From positions 144,852 through 208,851 of the forward strand of contig JABAAE010000007.1 in NCBI GenBank assembly GCA_014238905.1: 64,000 bases of DNA, given 5' to 3'. Shown here in pieces: positions 8,309-16,581 of this stretch (positions are counted from its first letter, which is position 1; the number at the start of each line of letters is the position of its first letter). The translations under genes were made by a program, and so were the position numbers. Below the pieces are notes generated by a model that ran no database searches, had not been told where the DNA came from, and worked only from the letters and a program-made list of their open reading frames with translations. The DNA is from Planctomycetota bacterium. GTDB taxonomy: Bacteria; Planctomycetota; Planctomycetia; Pirellulales; Pirellulaceae.

Positions 8309-10132
8309 ATGAGCCACCGTTCGACTCGACAACTGGTCAACGATTTGCAATCTCACGGACGCCTAATCGAATTTGACCAACCGGTCGATCCAAATCTCGA
8401 AATGGCGGAAATCCAGCGGCGAGTTTATCTGTCGGGAGGACCGGCTGTTCTGTTTACCAATGTCAAAAACTGTCAATTTCCAATGGCAGGAAATCTGTTT
8501 GGGTCACTGGATCAGGCGAGATTTATTTTTCGCCGCACAATCGAAAATGTTCGGCGGGCGATCGAATTGAAAATTGAACCAAATCGATTATTCCAGAATC
8601 CGCTGCGGTACTGGAAGACTCCCTTGACGGCCCTGGCCATGCGGCCAAAAACCAAGCATTTTGGCCCGGTTTTAAAAAACGAAACCCGTATTTCAGAACT
8701 TCCGGGGCTGAAATCATGGCCTGACGACGGCGGGGCATTTATTACCTTGCCTCAGGTTTACTCCGAAGATCCAGATTCTCCCAGCCCATCCTGTTCCAAT
8801 CTTGGAATGTATCGGGTTCAAATCAGCGGCAACGAATACCAAACCGATCACGAAGTTGGCTTGCATTACCAAATCCACCGCGGCATTGGTGTTCACCATC
8901 AAGCCGCGCTAGAGGCCAGAAAACCACTACCGGTCAACATCTTTGTTGGCGGATCTCCTTCGATGAGTCTCTCGGCAGTGATGCCGTTACCTGAAGGACT
9001 AAGTGAATTGACGTTTGCGGGTGCTCTGGCCGGCCACCGAATCCCGATGGTTCGGCAACCGAGTGGGCCATCCATCTACGGTGATGCCGATTTTTGCATT
9101 ACCGGGAAAATGGCAACTGGACTGAAACCGGAAGGCCCGTTTGGAGATCACTTGGGCTATTACAGTTTGCAGCATGGATACCCGGTATTAAACGTCTCAA
9201 AAGTCTATTACCGGGATGGTGCGATCTGGCCGTTTACAGTTGTCGGACGGCCACCTCAGGAGGATACAACGTTTGGTCAATTGATTCACGAATTGACCGG
9301 GCCTATCATTCCAACTGTGATTCCCGGAGTTTCTTCGGTCAATGCAGTGGATGCCAGCGGGGTCCACCCTTTGCTGCTGGCGATTGGGAGTGAACGCTAT
9401 GTTCCCTATGGCAGCACCACTCGACCTCAAGAGTTGTTAACCCAAGCCAACGCCATTCTGGGTCAGGGACAAATGTCACTGGCAAAATACCTGTTCATCG
9501 TCAACAAGGGTGACGATGAATCCCTAAATGTTAACGACGTAGAAGCATTTTTCAGGCATCTGCTCCAACGCGCTGACTGGAAGAGAGATCTCCATTTCCA
9601 GACCATGACCACGATCGACACACTGGATTACTCTGGAGAGGGCGTTAATGAGGGATCAAAGCTGGTGATTGCCGCGCGAGGACCGGCAAAATACGCCTTG
9701 GCATCCGAATTACCGAGCGGGTTAAAACTACCATCGAGGTATTCCAACCCAACCATCCCATTAACTGGAATCCTAAGTATTCAGGGTCCAAAATATGATG
9801 GCAAACAGGACGTTGAGCAGTTTTGCAGGGATTGTGATCACAATGATGCCATTCGCAAATTCCGAATAATCGTTATCGTCGATGACAGCGATTTCACATC
9901 ACGAACTCTTCACAACTTTTTATGGGTTGTCTTTACGCGTACGAATCCTGCAGTCGATATGAAAGGCATTGAGTGGTTTGAAAAAGACAAGCATTGGGGA
10001 TGTCATGGCCCACTGGTTCTGGATGCCAGAATCAAGCCTCGGCACGCTCCGCCGTTGATTGAAGACGAAACGATCATCAAAAAAGTCGATGCGTTGGCAA
10101 GCAAAGGGCATGCCCTCGGCAAATACCTCTAA
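8309..10132 (+). CDS. UbiD-family decarboxylase
   Basis: A 607-residue protein from the ATG at 8309 (MSHRSTRQLVNDLQ), within the UbiD length range; an upstream TTG at 8252 would add residues that do not fit the family. Family signatures include GNLFGS near the N-terminus, GLHYQIHRGIGVHH, the prenyl-FMN/metal region EGPFGDHLGYY with its conserved Glu, and PFTVVGRPPQED. UbiD enzymes use prenylated FMN for reversible decarboxylation, classically of 4-hydroxy-3-polyprenylbenzoate in quinone synthesis. No UbiX or UbiA gene is adjacent, so the substrate is unknown. A chorismate-lyase-like gene and prenyl synthase occur 14 kb away. Confidence 0.9.
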   Translation: MSHRSTRQLVNDLQSHGRLIEFDQPVDPNLEMAEIQRRVYLSGGPAVLFTNVKNCQFPMAGNLFGSLDQARFIFRRTIENVRRAIELKIEPNRLFQNPLRYWKTPLTALAMRPKTKHFGPVLKNETRISELPGLKSWPDDGGAFITLPQVYSEDPDSPSPSCSNLGMYRVQISGNEYQTDHEVGLHYQIHRGIGVHHQAALEARKPLPVNIFVGGSPSMSLSAVMPLPEGLSELTFAGALAGHRIPMVRQPSGPSIYGDADFCITGKMATGLKPEGPFGDHLGYYSLQHGYPVLNVSKVYYRDGAIWPFTVVGRPPQEDTTFGQLIHELTGPIIPTVIPGVSSVNAVDASGVHPLLLAIGSERYVPYGSTTRPQELLTQANAILGQGQMSLAKYLFIVNKGDDESLNVNDVEAFFRHLLQRADWKRDLHFQTMTTIDTLDYSGEGVNEGSKLVIAARGPAKYALASELPSGLKLPSRYSNPTIPLTGILSIQGPKYDGKQDVEQFCRDCDHNDAIRKFRIIVIVDDSDFTSRTLHNFLWVVFTRTNPAVDMKGIEWFEKDKHWGCHGPLVLDARIKPRHAPPLIEDETIIKKVDALASKGHALGKYL

Positions 10133-10265
10133 TTTGATCGATAGAAATGGTGTCCATTCTCAGTGAGACTTCGCATCATTCGGTCGATCTTAGCTAGGCA
10201 ACCACAGAAAGCCAAGCAAACCTGTTTCAGCAAATTAGTCATCAACCCGACTTGGAATTAATAAA

Positions 10266-11111
10266 ATGGATGAAAAGGCATTAGCCAGACGCAAGCAGGA
10301 AATTATGGATCATTCCAGCTACCTGAAGGCCTATAAAGACATCGAGTTCATCAATCGTGTTGAATTACGTCCTCTGCGACTTGAACTGGAATTATTGAAG
10401 CCTCAGATCATGCTGGCAGAGCAGGGAATTGAAGAAACCATCGTCGTTTTTGGTGGAACGCAGATCATTAACTCCAAAGAAGCGACGGCTAGTCTGGACA
10501 CACTGACGGCCAAACTAAAAGAACAACCAGATGATAAATCTCTTCAGAGAGCAGTTTACGTCGCCGAGAAAAAAGTTGCCAAATCCAAGTACTATGACGA
10601 GTGCCGGGAATTTTCCCGAATGATCAGCGAAAAAGCCAATAACGAAAAAGACTGCTGTTACCATATCGTCACCGGTGGTGGTCCCGGGATCATGGAGGCA
10701 GCGAACCGTGGAGCTGACGATGCGGGACGAAAGTCCATCGGTTTAAACATCACCCTACCCTTTGAACAGGAACCCAACGCCTACATCACACCGGGGCTCT
10801 GTTTTAACTTTCATTATTTTGCCTTGAGGAAAATGCACTTTCTGTTTCCCGCAAAGGCATTAATCTGTTTTCCGGGTGGATTCGGAACACTAGATGAGCT
10901 ATTCACTGCATTAACGCTACGCCAAACGGGCCGTATGCAAAGCATTCCCATCATTCTTTACGGCACCGAGTATTGGAAGAACATCATTAACTTCGATTTC
11001 CTGGCGGATGAAGGTGTGATTAGCGATGATCATCTGGAGCTCATCTCATTTACTGACTCTCCACAACAAACACTCGACCTGATCGTCGAATACCACAAAT
11101 CCGCTTCATGA
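10266..11111 (+). CDS. LOG-family protein (Rossmann-fold nucleotide-binding; possible nucleotide phosphoribohydrolase)
   Basis: A 281-residue protein. The family core is in the second half: VTGGGPGIMEAANRGA, then the diagnostic PGGFGTLDELF. LOG proteins, long mis-annotated as lysine decarboxylases, cleave the ribose-phosphate from nucleoside monophosphates; plant and some bacterial members release cytokinins. An N-terminal extension of about 100 mostly charged, helical residues precedes the core, making this longer than the minimal family of about 190. ATG start, in an AT-rich context without a clear ribosome site. A hairpin follows the gene. Confidence 0.88.
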   Translation: MDEKALARRKQEIMDHSSYLKAYKDIEFINRVELRPLRLELELLKPQIMLAEQGIEETIVVFGGTQIINSKEATASLDTLTAKLKEQPDDKSLQRAVYVAEKKVAKSKYYDECREFSRMISEKANNEKDCCYHIVTGGGPGIMEAANRGADDAGRKSIGLNITLPFEQEPNAYITPGLCFNFHYFALRKMHFLFPAKALICFPGGFGTLDELFTALTLRQTGRMQSIPIILYGTEYWKNIINFDFLADEGVISDDHLELISFTDSPQQTLDLIVEYHKSAS

Positions 11112-11133
11112 CCCTAAACAGGACACGACCCTC

Positions 11134-11154
11134 GTTTAGCGTAAACAGCTAAAC
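11134..11154 (+). terminator. short hairpin after the LOG-family gene
   Basis: Arms GTTTAGC and GCTAAAC (7 bp) flank a 7-base loop, 23 bases after the stop. The tract that follows is A-rich rather than T-rich on the plus strand, so it is not a canonical intrinsic terminator. It may stabilise the 3' end. Confidence 0.35.
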
Positions 11155-11203
11155 AAAAAAGCCCTGAGAAACCGCACCTCGTTTCGATCCATCTAATGGT
11201 TTT

Positions 11204-11884
11204 CTAGCAACCCGATGCCATACCCGAGAGCGGCTGGGGTGCATTCTGATAAACGCGGATCAAATCCCGCATGTTTTGGCCCACGGACAGTTTAATCAGT
11301 TTCCGATTAAGAAATTCTGTTAATCGGCCTCGATACATTTTGCCAATATAGGGATGATCGCTGCAATAATCGAATCGAAATACGGTGCGATTAAGGGCCT
11401 GGCTATAACGGGTGGCAAAACACACCGTCAAATGATCGTAATAGATCTCTTTTTTTGCCAAGTTGATTAAGCTTTTGATAATAGTACCGCCAAAGCCAAA
11501 AGCTACCAAAGAACGACGAATCCTGGGACATATGCTTAACGAATAAAAGTATCCGTTGTGCCAATTTCCCGGCATCAACTTGGGTACGATCCGATCCTCA
11601 ATCCGATCCGCACAGATCTGACCATGGACCGCCATTTGAAACCCCTCTTCAGTGAGCGGAATGAGCTGCCAAAAGCCAAGGATTGTCCGATTTTCGTCGT
11701 AGATGATCTTCCATCCATCTGGATTCTCAAACATCAGCTCACCAAAAAACTCCCGATCGCCGAAACATTCGGGTGTCATTCCCTTGATGGTTCGTTCTCG
11801 AAATTGGTCGACTTTCTCTGCCAATTGAATCGGTGTCCATCCCCAGTCCTGAATTACTTCCAATCCGCCAAAATCAACTTGCAT
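11204..11884 (-). CDS. GNAT-like acetyltransferase fold protein, tentative
   Basis: A 226-residue protein from the ATG at 11884, which has AAGG seven bases upstream. The frame continues about 100 codons further but that part looks non-coding (many Cys, Arg and Ser, no fold pattern). The sequence order suggests a GNAT fold: acidic N-terminal helix region, central strand WKIIYDENRTILGFWQLIPL, then RRSLVAFGFGGTIIKSLINLAKK resembling the acetyl-CoA loop and helix, and a late NRTVFRFDY like the conserved NxxxxFxxxGF region. No substrate can be named. It converges on the LOG gene with 92 bases between stops. Confidence 0.55.
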   Translation of the reverse strand: MQVDFGGLEVIQDWGWTPIQLAEKVDQFRERTIKGMTPECFGDREFFGELMFENPDGWKIIYDENRTILGFWQLIPLTEEGFQMAVHGQICADRIEDRIVPKLMPGNWHNGYFYSLSICPRIRRSLVAFGFGGTIIKSLINLAKKEIYYDHLTVCFATRYSQALNRTVFRFDYCSDHPYIGKMYRGRLTEFLNRKLIKLSVGQNMRDLIRVYQNAPQPLSGMASGC

Positions 11885-12682
11885 TGCAACCTTTCTGCTG
11901 GATCTCGATACCAATGCAACTACCTGCCAGCGGGACCGAATGTTCGTATTTCGCGCATCAACGGCGGCGAATATTCTGATAGAATGCGGCAAAGTTAGTG
12001 AATTCCGCCATTCTTGGAAACAGAAAATCTGAAATTTTTGGCAGGGGCAATTCGCCATCGCATCACGTTGCCCGGCAACCCGACTCGGAAAGACCCTCGC
12101 GACTAAAATCAAATCCCCGATAGACAACGTGCAGCAGAAGCCTTGACATGATTCAACGGTCACGAACGTTCGGGCCACGCCGAACCGAAAGAGCAAAATT
12201 CGCCCTGCAAATCAGAACCGATTTTGTTTTGCTAGCACCTGAACTCGTCTATTTATTCTAAGTCTTTTGCACCCGAAAACGCCAAGCCCGCAAATCGTCC
12301 AAACAAAAACAACAACGCCAATCTTCAATGATTTCCGCACCCTCTGCCCTCTCTCGATGGCTGGCAAACCCAACTTTGCAAAACTCCTGATCGTAAGCCT
12401 TGGAGTCTCAAATCGCGATCAACATTGTCGCCCTGTCAAGAATCAACATTTCCTGCCGACTCGACTTCATTCTGCTGATATTTAAGGGTGCACGGAATGA
12501 CTGAAAACCGGGTTCACGCTCTTAATGCACGTGTTCATCGAACAGTGTTAACGGTTGATTCCACGGAATGCAGTCTTGGTCGATGTTTCCTTTCGCGATC
12601 ATTTATCATTTTAGGATCAATGCGTTTTCAGGAGATCTTTGGTAAAATAATTTTCAAATCTGCACCTCGGAGAATAGACTCT
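11885..12682. other. long divergent intergenic region, no gene recognised
   Basis: About 800 bases between two divergent genes. The frames that cross it are upstream extensions of the flanking genes and lack protein-like composition. I see no RNA gene or strong repeat. Confidence 0.4.
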
Positions 12683-13153
12683 ATGCCGAATTATTGGTTA
12701 ATGAAAACCGAACCCTCGACCTACTCCATACAAGACCTGGCCAAGGAAAAAAAGAAGACAACCCACTGGGATGGAGTGAGGAACTACCAAGCTCGAAACT
12801 TTATGCGTGACGATATGAAAATCGGCGATGAAGTTTTGATTTATCATTCCAATGCCGATCCACCGGCAATCGTCGGTCGTGCAAAGATTGTCAAAGAAAG
12901 TTACCCAGACTTTACGGCGTGGGACAAAAACGACAAACATTTTGACCCCAAGAGTTCACCAGAAAATCCAAGGTGGTTTATGGTCGACATTCAGCTAGTC
13001 GAGGTTTTCAAGGAACCATTAGAATTGCCTGGGCTCAAAAAAATTAAAGCACTTGACGGCATGGCATTGCTTCAGAAAGGGTCACGGCTTTCGGTTCAAC
13101 CGGTGAAGAAAAAAGAGCTCGATACGATTAAGAAACTGGCCGCCAGGAAATAA
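12683..13153 (+). CDS. EVE domain-containing protein
   Basis: A 156-residue protein from the ATG at 12683, with GGAG ten bases upstream. It begins PNYWLMKTEPSTYSIQDL and continues with HWDGVRNYQARNFMRDDMKIGDEVLIYHSN, the typical opening of EVE (PUA-like) proteins, and has the expected RWFMVDIQLVEVF strand. EVE domains bind modified bases in RNA or DNA, and the length is that of stand-alone members. The specific ligand is unknown. A tandem repeat begins 11 bases after the stop. Confidence 0.93.
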   Translation: MPNYWLMKTEPSTYSIQDLAKEKKKTTHWDGVRNYQARNFMRDDMKIGDEVLIYHSNADPPAIVGRAKIVKESYPDFTAWDKNDKHFDPKSSPENPRWFMVDIQLVEVFKEPLELPGLKKIKALDGMALLQKGSRLSVQPVKKKELDTIKKLAARK

Positions 13154-14106
13154 GACGCGTAATTGATGCACTGGACATTTCTGATGCACTGGACATTTCT
13201 GATGCACTGGACATTTCTGATGCACTGCAGCACATCACTCATTCTTAACAAGTGATGATTGACAACAAGTACGCCTTGCCATCATTCCTGTCTCAGTCAC
13301 CACGACCGGTACCATTTTCTGGGCAACTACTACTTTTTTTGGGAGCAGACGCAAAACTAGGCTGGCTGGTCTATCTCTGGTTTCACCATGATTTTTTTCC
13401 GGGTTTTTGGCAGCCGCTCCGATCCCATGGCGATGCTAGACTTCAGTGGTGAACTGTCGTCCGTCAAGGAAAAAGTCGTCAAAGTCAATCACGTCCAAGC
13501 GTCAAGAAAAAGCAACCCTTTTAGACCACCTCGCCGGGCAACCAAAAGTCAACCACAACGGTCAAATTACCGTGTCCGGTTCATTAACTAAAATGTTGAT
13601 CATCCCCACCATCTCAATAGTCACTCATAGCATCATCGCCTTCTATTTCCTATTTCTGAAATAGCCTATTTGAACCAAAGTCAGGCCTGCCACTGATTCT
13701 GGAAACGCTTCATGCAAATCAAAGGAAATCTTGCCTGCACCGCCGGTTCGTCCAAGAAGGCCAGACCAGCAGTATCGCCAAACAAAAGCGATGTTTTTGA
13801 CGGGTTCAAAAAGAGACCCCGGATAGATCGCCCTACTCATCTCTCTTGGAGAGTTTCGCATTCGAACGATTTACAGTCAAACTTCTAGATGCCGTGGAGA
13901 ATGACTTTTTGCGAACAACTTGGCCCGAAACATCATTGATGATGTGCGAGTCAACAGCGACGATTGTTGGAAACGTAGCCAGTCAATCCAAAAGGTGCTA
14001 ACTGTCGGAGCATGGACAGACATAGTTTTTGGGTTGCAAACGATTGCCCGGGGCCCTGGCCACTAAAGAAACAGTAGCCATGGGGTTTGGGCTCTGTCAT
14101 CCGGTC
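13154..14106. other. 950-base region with no recognised gene
   Basis: This stretch lies between the EVE gene and the NPCBM gene. After the 18-bp tandem repeat there are only short overlapping frames on both strands: about 70 codons on the plus strand near 13446-13664, and about 72 codons on the minus strand at 13643-13861 containing the run IYPGSLFEPVKN. None has a good start or a recognisable family. It may hold a decayed gene or an RNA I cannot identify. Confidence 0.4.
13164..13227. repeat. 18-bp tandem repeat, about 3.5 copies
   Basis: The unit tgatgcactggacatttc occurs three times perfectly, followed by ten bases of a fourth. It starts 11 bases after the EVE gene stop codon. Confidence 0.97.
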
Positions 14107-15441
14107 CTATTTCCCGCTGGAGTAGATCCTGGCGCTTAACCAATTCACTCGATCTCCAGTCGTTCCATGGTCTCCAGAAGAACTGATCAGACCAATCGCT
14201 CGATATCCACTTACATCGACTTCCAATGAAACAGGTGGCTGATTTGCAGAAATGGAAAACCTCTTGCTGCCGGTTTTCCAACGATTATCCTTATCCAACA
14301 GAACAGTACGACAAACCGCATCGCCTAATCGATTTGCAGTCCGATCGATACAGACCCAACACCTGAAAACATCATCGCTGGGCTCCAAAAGATAAACCAC
14401 CTGGGAACTGGCATGTGTCCCGATTCCATGAGAGTGGATCTCATGTTCAGACATCAATGGACCCCCAGATACCGAACGGTTTAATCTTGTCGCGAATGCC
14501 GGCAACTGTAAGGAGTCCTGAACGCGAAATGGAGGAGACACACTAAGAAATCTAAAAGAAGTTTCGGCTGGGCGAAAATACCTCAATCGACTCCAAAAAT
14601 CCCCACCTCGGTACCGTATTTTCGTTTTCAACGAAAAGTCTTTCGTAACAACCAAACTGACATCATCGGCTGTAATACTCATCTCCATACCAACGATCCG
14701 GGACCCATCGGAAAAACCGGCTGCTATCATTGGGGAAGTTTTCCGAGAAGCCGCATCAATTGGCTGATTTAGCTGGGCGAGCACCAGACTTTGAATCCTT
14801 GCTAATGCCACCTTGGTCGATTTTCCACCAACCGTTAGAGCAACCGTCTCATCCCCAACGGCATCTTCCAATTGGCCATCTATGAAATCGTTATTATTAA
14901 AAATCAATCGCGTAAAATCGGATTGCGACTGCATGACACGGTCGATTTCAACCTGACGCTCACTTAGGGTACCGGCTGGCCGAAAAACAATTCCTTGTAT
15001 TAATGACATTGGAATTGTACTCGTTTCCCAGACCCGCGATTGGACACGAATTTCGTCTGCTCCTACTCCGATCACACTCGCCACCAGCACACTACCATTT
15101 TTGAACAGAACTTGCTCAGCGACCGGCTTTTCCTGCACGCTTCCTATCTGCAAATACTGTTGTGGCGATAGAATCACCATTTCCCCATCTACCTTGCCTG
15201 AAAGCACGCCGTTGACATCCAAACCCGAGGCCAAGAAACGACCAGACCGTCTGGCCAACGCAGAGGGTCCATAGAGAAGCCCACCGGTATGTCCCCAAAT
15301 TTTGAAGCCTTCGGGACTTCTTTGAAAAGCATCTTGACCGAAGCCACCTTCACCACCTGCAAAACAAGAGAGCAGAGCCATCATGAATCCAGCCCACCGC
15401 ACAGTTGGTGTATTGTTGAATGAGTTAGAAACAGCGATCAC
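14107..15441 (-). CDS. exported NPCBM-domain protein
   Basis: A 444-residue protein. The N-terminus holds a hydrophobic stretch (MMALLSCFAGG, about residues 20-30) ending near GFGQ, probably a signal peptide. The C-terminal 150 residues look like an NPCBM/NEW2 carbohydrate-binding module: SHGIGTHASSQVVYLL, a middle strand with WVCIDR, and the final VDVSGYRAIGL. The middle is beta-rich and of unknown family. The start is GTG, overlapping the TGA of the upstream gene as GTGA; an ATG at 15384 would still include most of the hydrophobic segment. It is the last gene of the operon from 20670. Its job is probably surface or polysaccharide binding. Confidence 0.75.
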   Translation of the reverse strand: MIAVSNSFNNTPTVRWAGFMMALLSCFAGGEGGFGQDAFQRSPEGFKIWGHTGGLLYGPSALARRSGRFLASGLDVNGVLSGKVDGEMVILSPQQYLQIGSVQEKPVAEQVLFKNGSVLVASVIGVGADEIRVQSRVWETSTIPMSLIQGIVFRPAGTLSERQVEIDRVMQSQSDFTRLIFNNNDFIDGQLEDAVGDETVALTVGGKSTKVALARIQSLVLAQLNQPIDAASRKTSPMIAAGFSDGSRIVGMEMSITADDVSLVVTKDFSLKTKIRYRGGDFWSRLRYFRPAETSFRFLSVSPPFRVQDSLQLPAFATRLNRSVSGGPLMSEHEIHSHGIGTHASSQVVYLLEPSDDVFRCWVCIDRTANRLGDAVCRTVLLDKDNRWKTGSKRFSISANQPPVSLEVDVSGYRAIGLISSSGDHGTTGDRVNWLSARIYSSGK

Positions 15442-16520
15442 CGTTGGAAAATGGGTAGATAATTGTTGGGCATCTGCAAAATGATACTAGCCATAGCCGT
15501 CCCATACACGGGAGAAACCGGATCGTTCCATTTGCCAGTCCGCTTATCCTGCAACGCCAATAGTTCATCGCGAATCGAGGGATACCATTGTTTCCAGTTT
15601 TCACCTCCGGCGTGCCACATCGCCTGCACCGCATAATAGTGTCCATAAAAATAGTGAGTCTCTTGCAAGCCCACATCAATCTTCGGGCGATTTTTTTTCA
15701 AATAATTCAGCCCCTTGGTCACCTCGACCCCGTCGTAAATCCCTGCACTAAATAACGCCACAACCCCGGCTGCCGTCCGGGGAAACGCACTACTGCCCGG
15801 TTTGATGAGATACCGGAATCCACCGTCCTCATTTTGACTCTTCCTGATGTAGGTCACACACCGATCGATGGTCGAATTCGGAACATAGATTCCAGCATTT
15901 TTCGCAGCCCGGAGTGCCATCACCTGACAAATGGTCACTGAAATATCGGCATCACTTCTTTGCGGTTGATATCGCCAACCACCATCAGGGTTCTGTGTAT
16001 CAACAATGAGCCGGGCCGCTTTCGCCAAGCGATTGCGTAATTCGGCTTCCGGGTAAGCACCGTAGGCCTCCGCCAGAAAGAGTGTTGCAAAACCGTGGCC
16101 ATACATCGGGCCATGGGTCTGAGCGGTGGAATTATTGATAAATCCATTCTCCTGCGTATGGCTCATCAGGTATTCCAAAACCTTTATTAACTGCGAACCG
16201 TATTTCCCTTTTCCAGGGAGGCTACCCTGAGACAGGAATGCAAGGCCAGCCAGACTAACAACTCCAACATTTTCGGCGTTGGCTCCCTCTCCAAACGATC
16301 CATTCTTATTTTGATGTTTTGCCAGAAAACTGAGTCCGGCATTAATCGCTGCATCTGCTGATTTGTTAATGTCCTGCGAGTTGACGCTGTTGTGGGCAGC
16401 CAACGGGAATCCAAAAAATCCAATCAACAACACCGGCATAAGGCCTGTCTTCATATTCCCATTAAAAGGCCGCCTCAAATAAGCTGGCCTGCGATGGAGA
16501 GTCGATTGTGGTGGAGCCAT
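15438..16520 (-). CDS. exported squalene-cyclase/prenyltransferase-repeat protein
   Basis: About 360 residues made of alpha/alpha-toroid repeats: AGLSFLAKHQNKNGSFGEG, VDTQNPDGGWRY, IRKSQNEDGGFRY and a final LQDKRTGKWNDP. This is the QW/PFTB repeat pattern of terpene cyclases and prenyltransferase beta subunits, but no DXDD motif is present, so catalysis is doubtful. The ATG at 16520 has AAAGGCG upstream; an ATG at 16454 would start directly at the signal peptide (MKTGLMPVLLIGFFGFPLAA), and a TTG at 16592 would overlap the upstream gene. It lies in an operon with a DUF4175-like protein and ends in a GTGA overlap with the next gene. Confidence 0.82.
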   Translation of the reverse strand: MAPPQSTLHRRPAYLRRPFNGNMKTGLMPVLLIGFFGFPLAAHNSVNSQDINKSADAAINAGLSFLAKHQNKNGSFGEGANAENVGVVSLAGLAFLSQGSLPGKGKYGSQLIKVLEYLMSHTQENGFINNSTAQTHGPMYGHGFATLFLAEAYGAYPEAELRNRLAKAARLIVDTQNPDGGWRYQPQRSDADISVTICQVMALRAAKNAGIYVPNSTIDRCVTYIRKSQNEDGGFRYLIKPGSSAFPRTAAGVVALFSAGIYDGVEVTKGLNYLKKNRPKIDVGLQETHYFYGHYYAVQAMWHAGGENWKQWYPSIRDELLALQDKRTGKWNDPVSPVYGTAMASIILQMPNNYLPIFQR

Positions 16521-16581
16521 CAAACGCCTTTTTTTGATATAGAATGACTGCAAGAAATTAGAGCCCCAGACAATAATATCA

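Noticed and set aside
11134-11154. Canonical rho-independent terminator after the LOG gene
   Set aside because: The hairpin is followed by A residues, not T residues, on the coding strand; it is listed only as a weak hairpin.
13446-13664. 72-codon plus-strand frame with a hydrophobic end
   Set aside because: It has no plausible start context and overlaps other short frames; too weak to call a gene.
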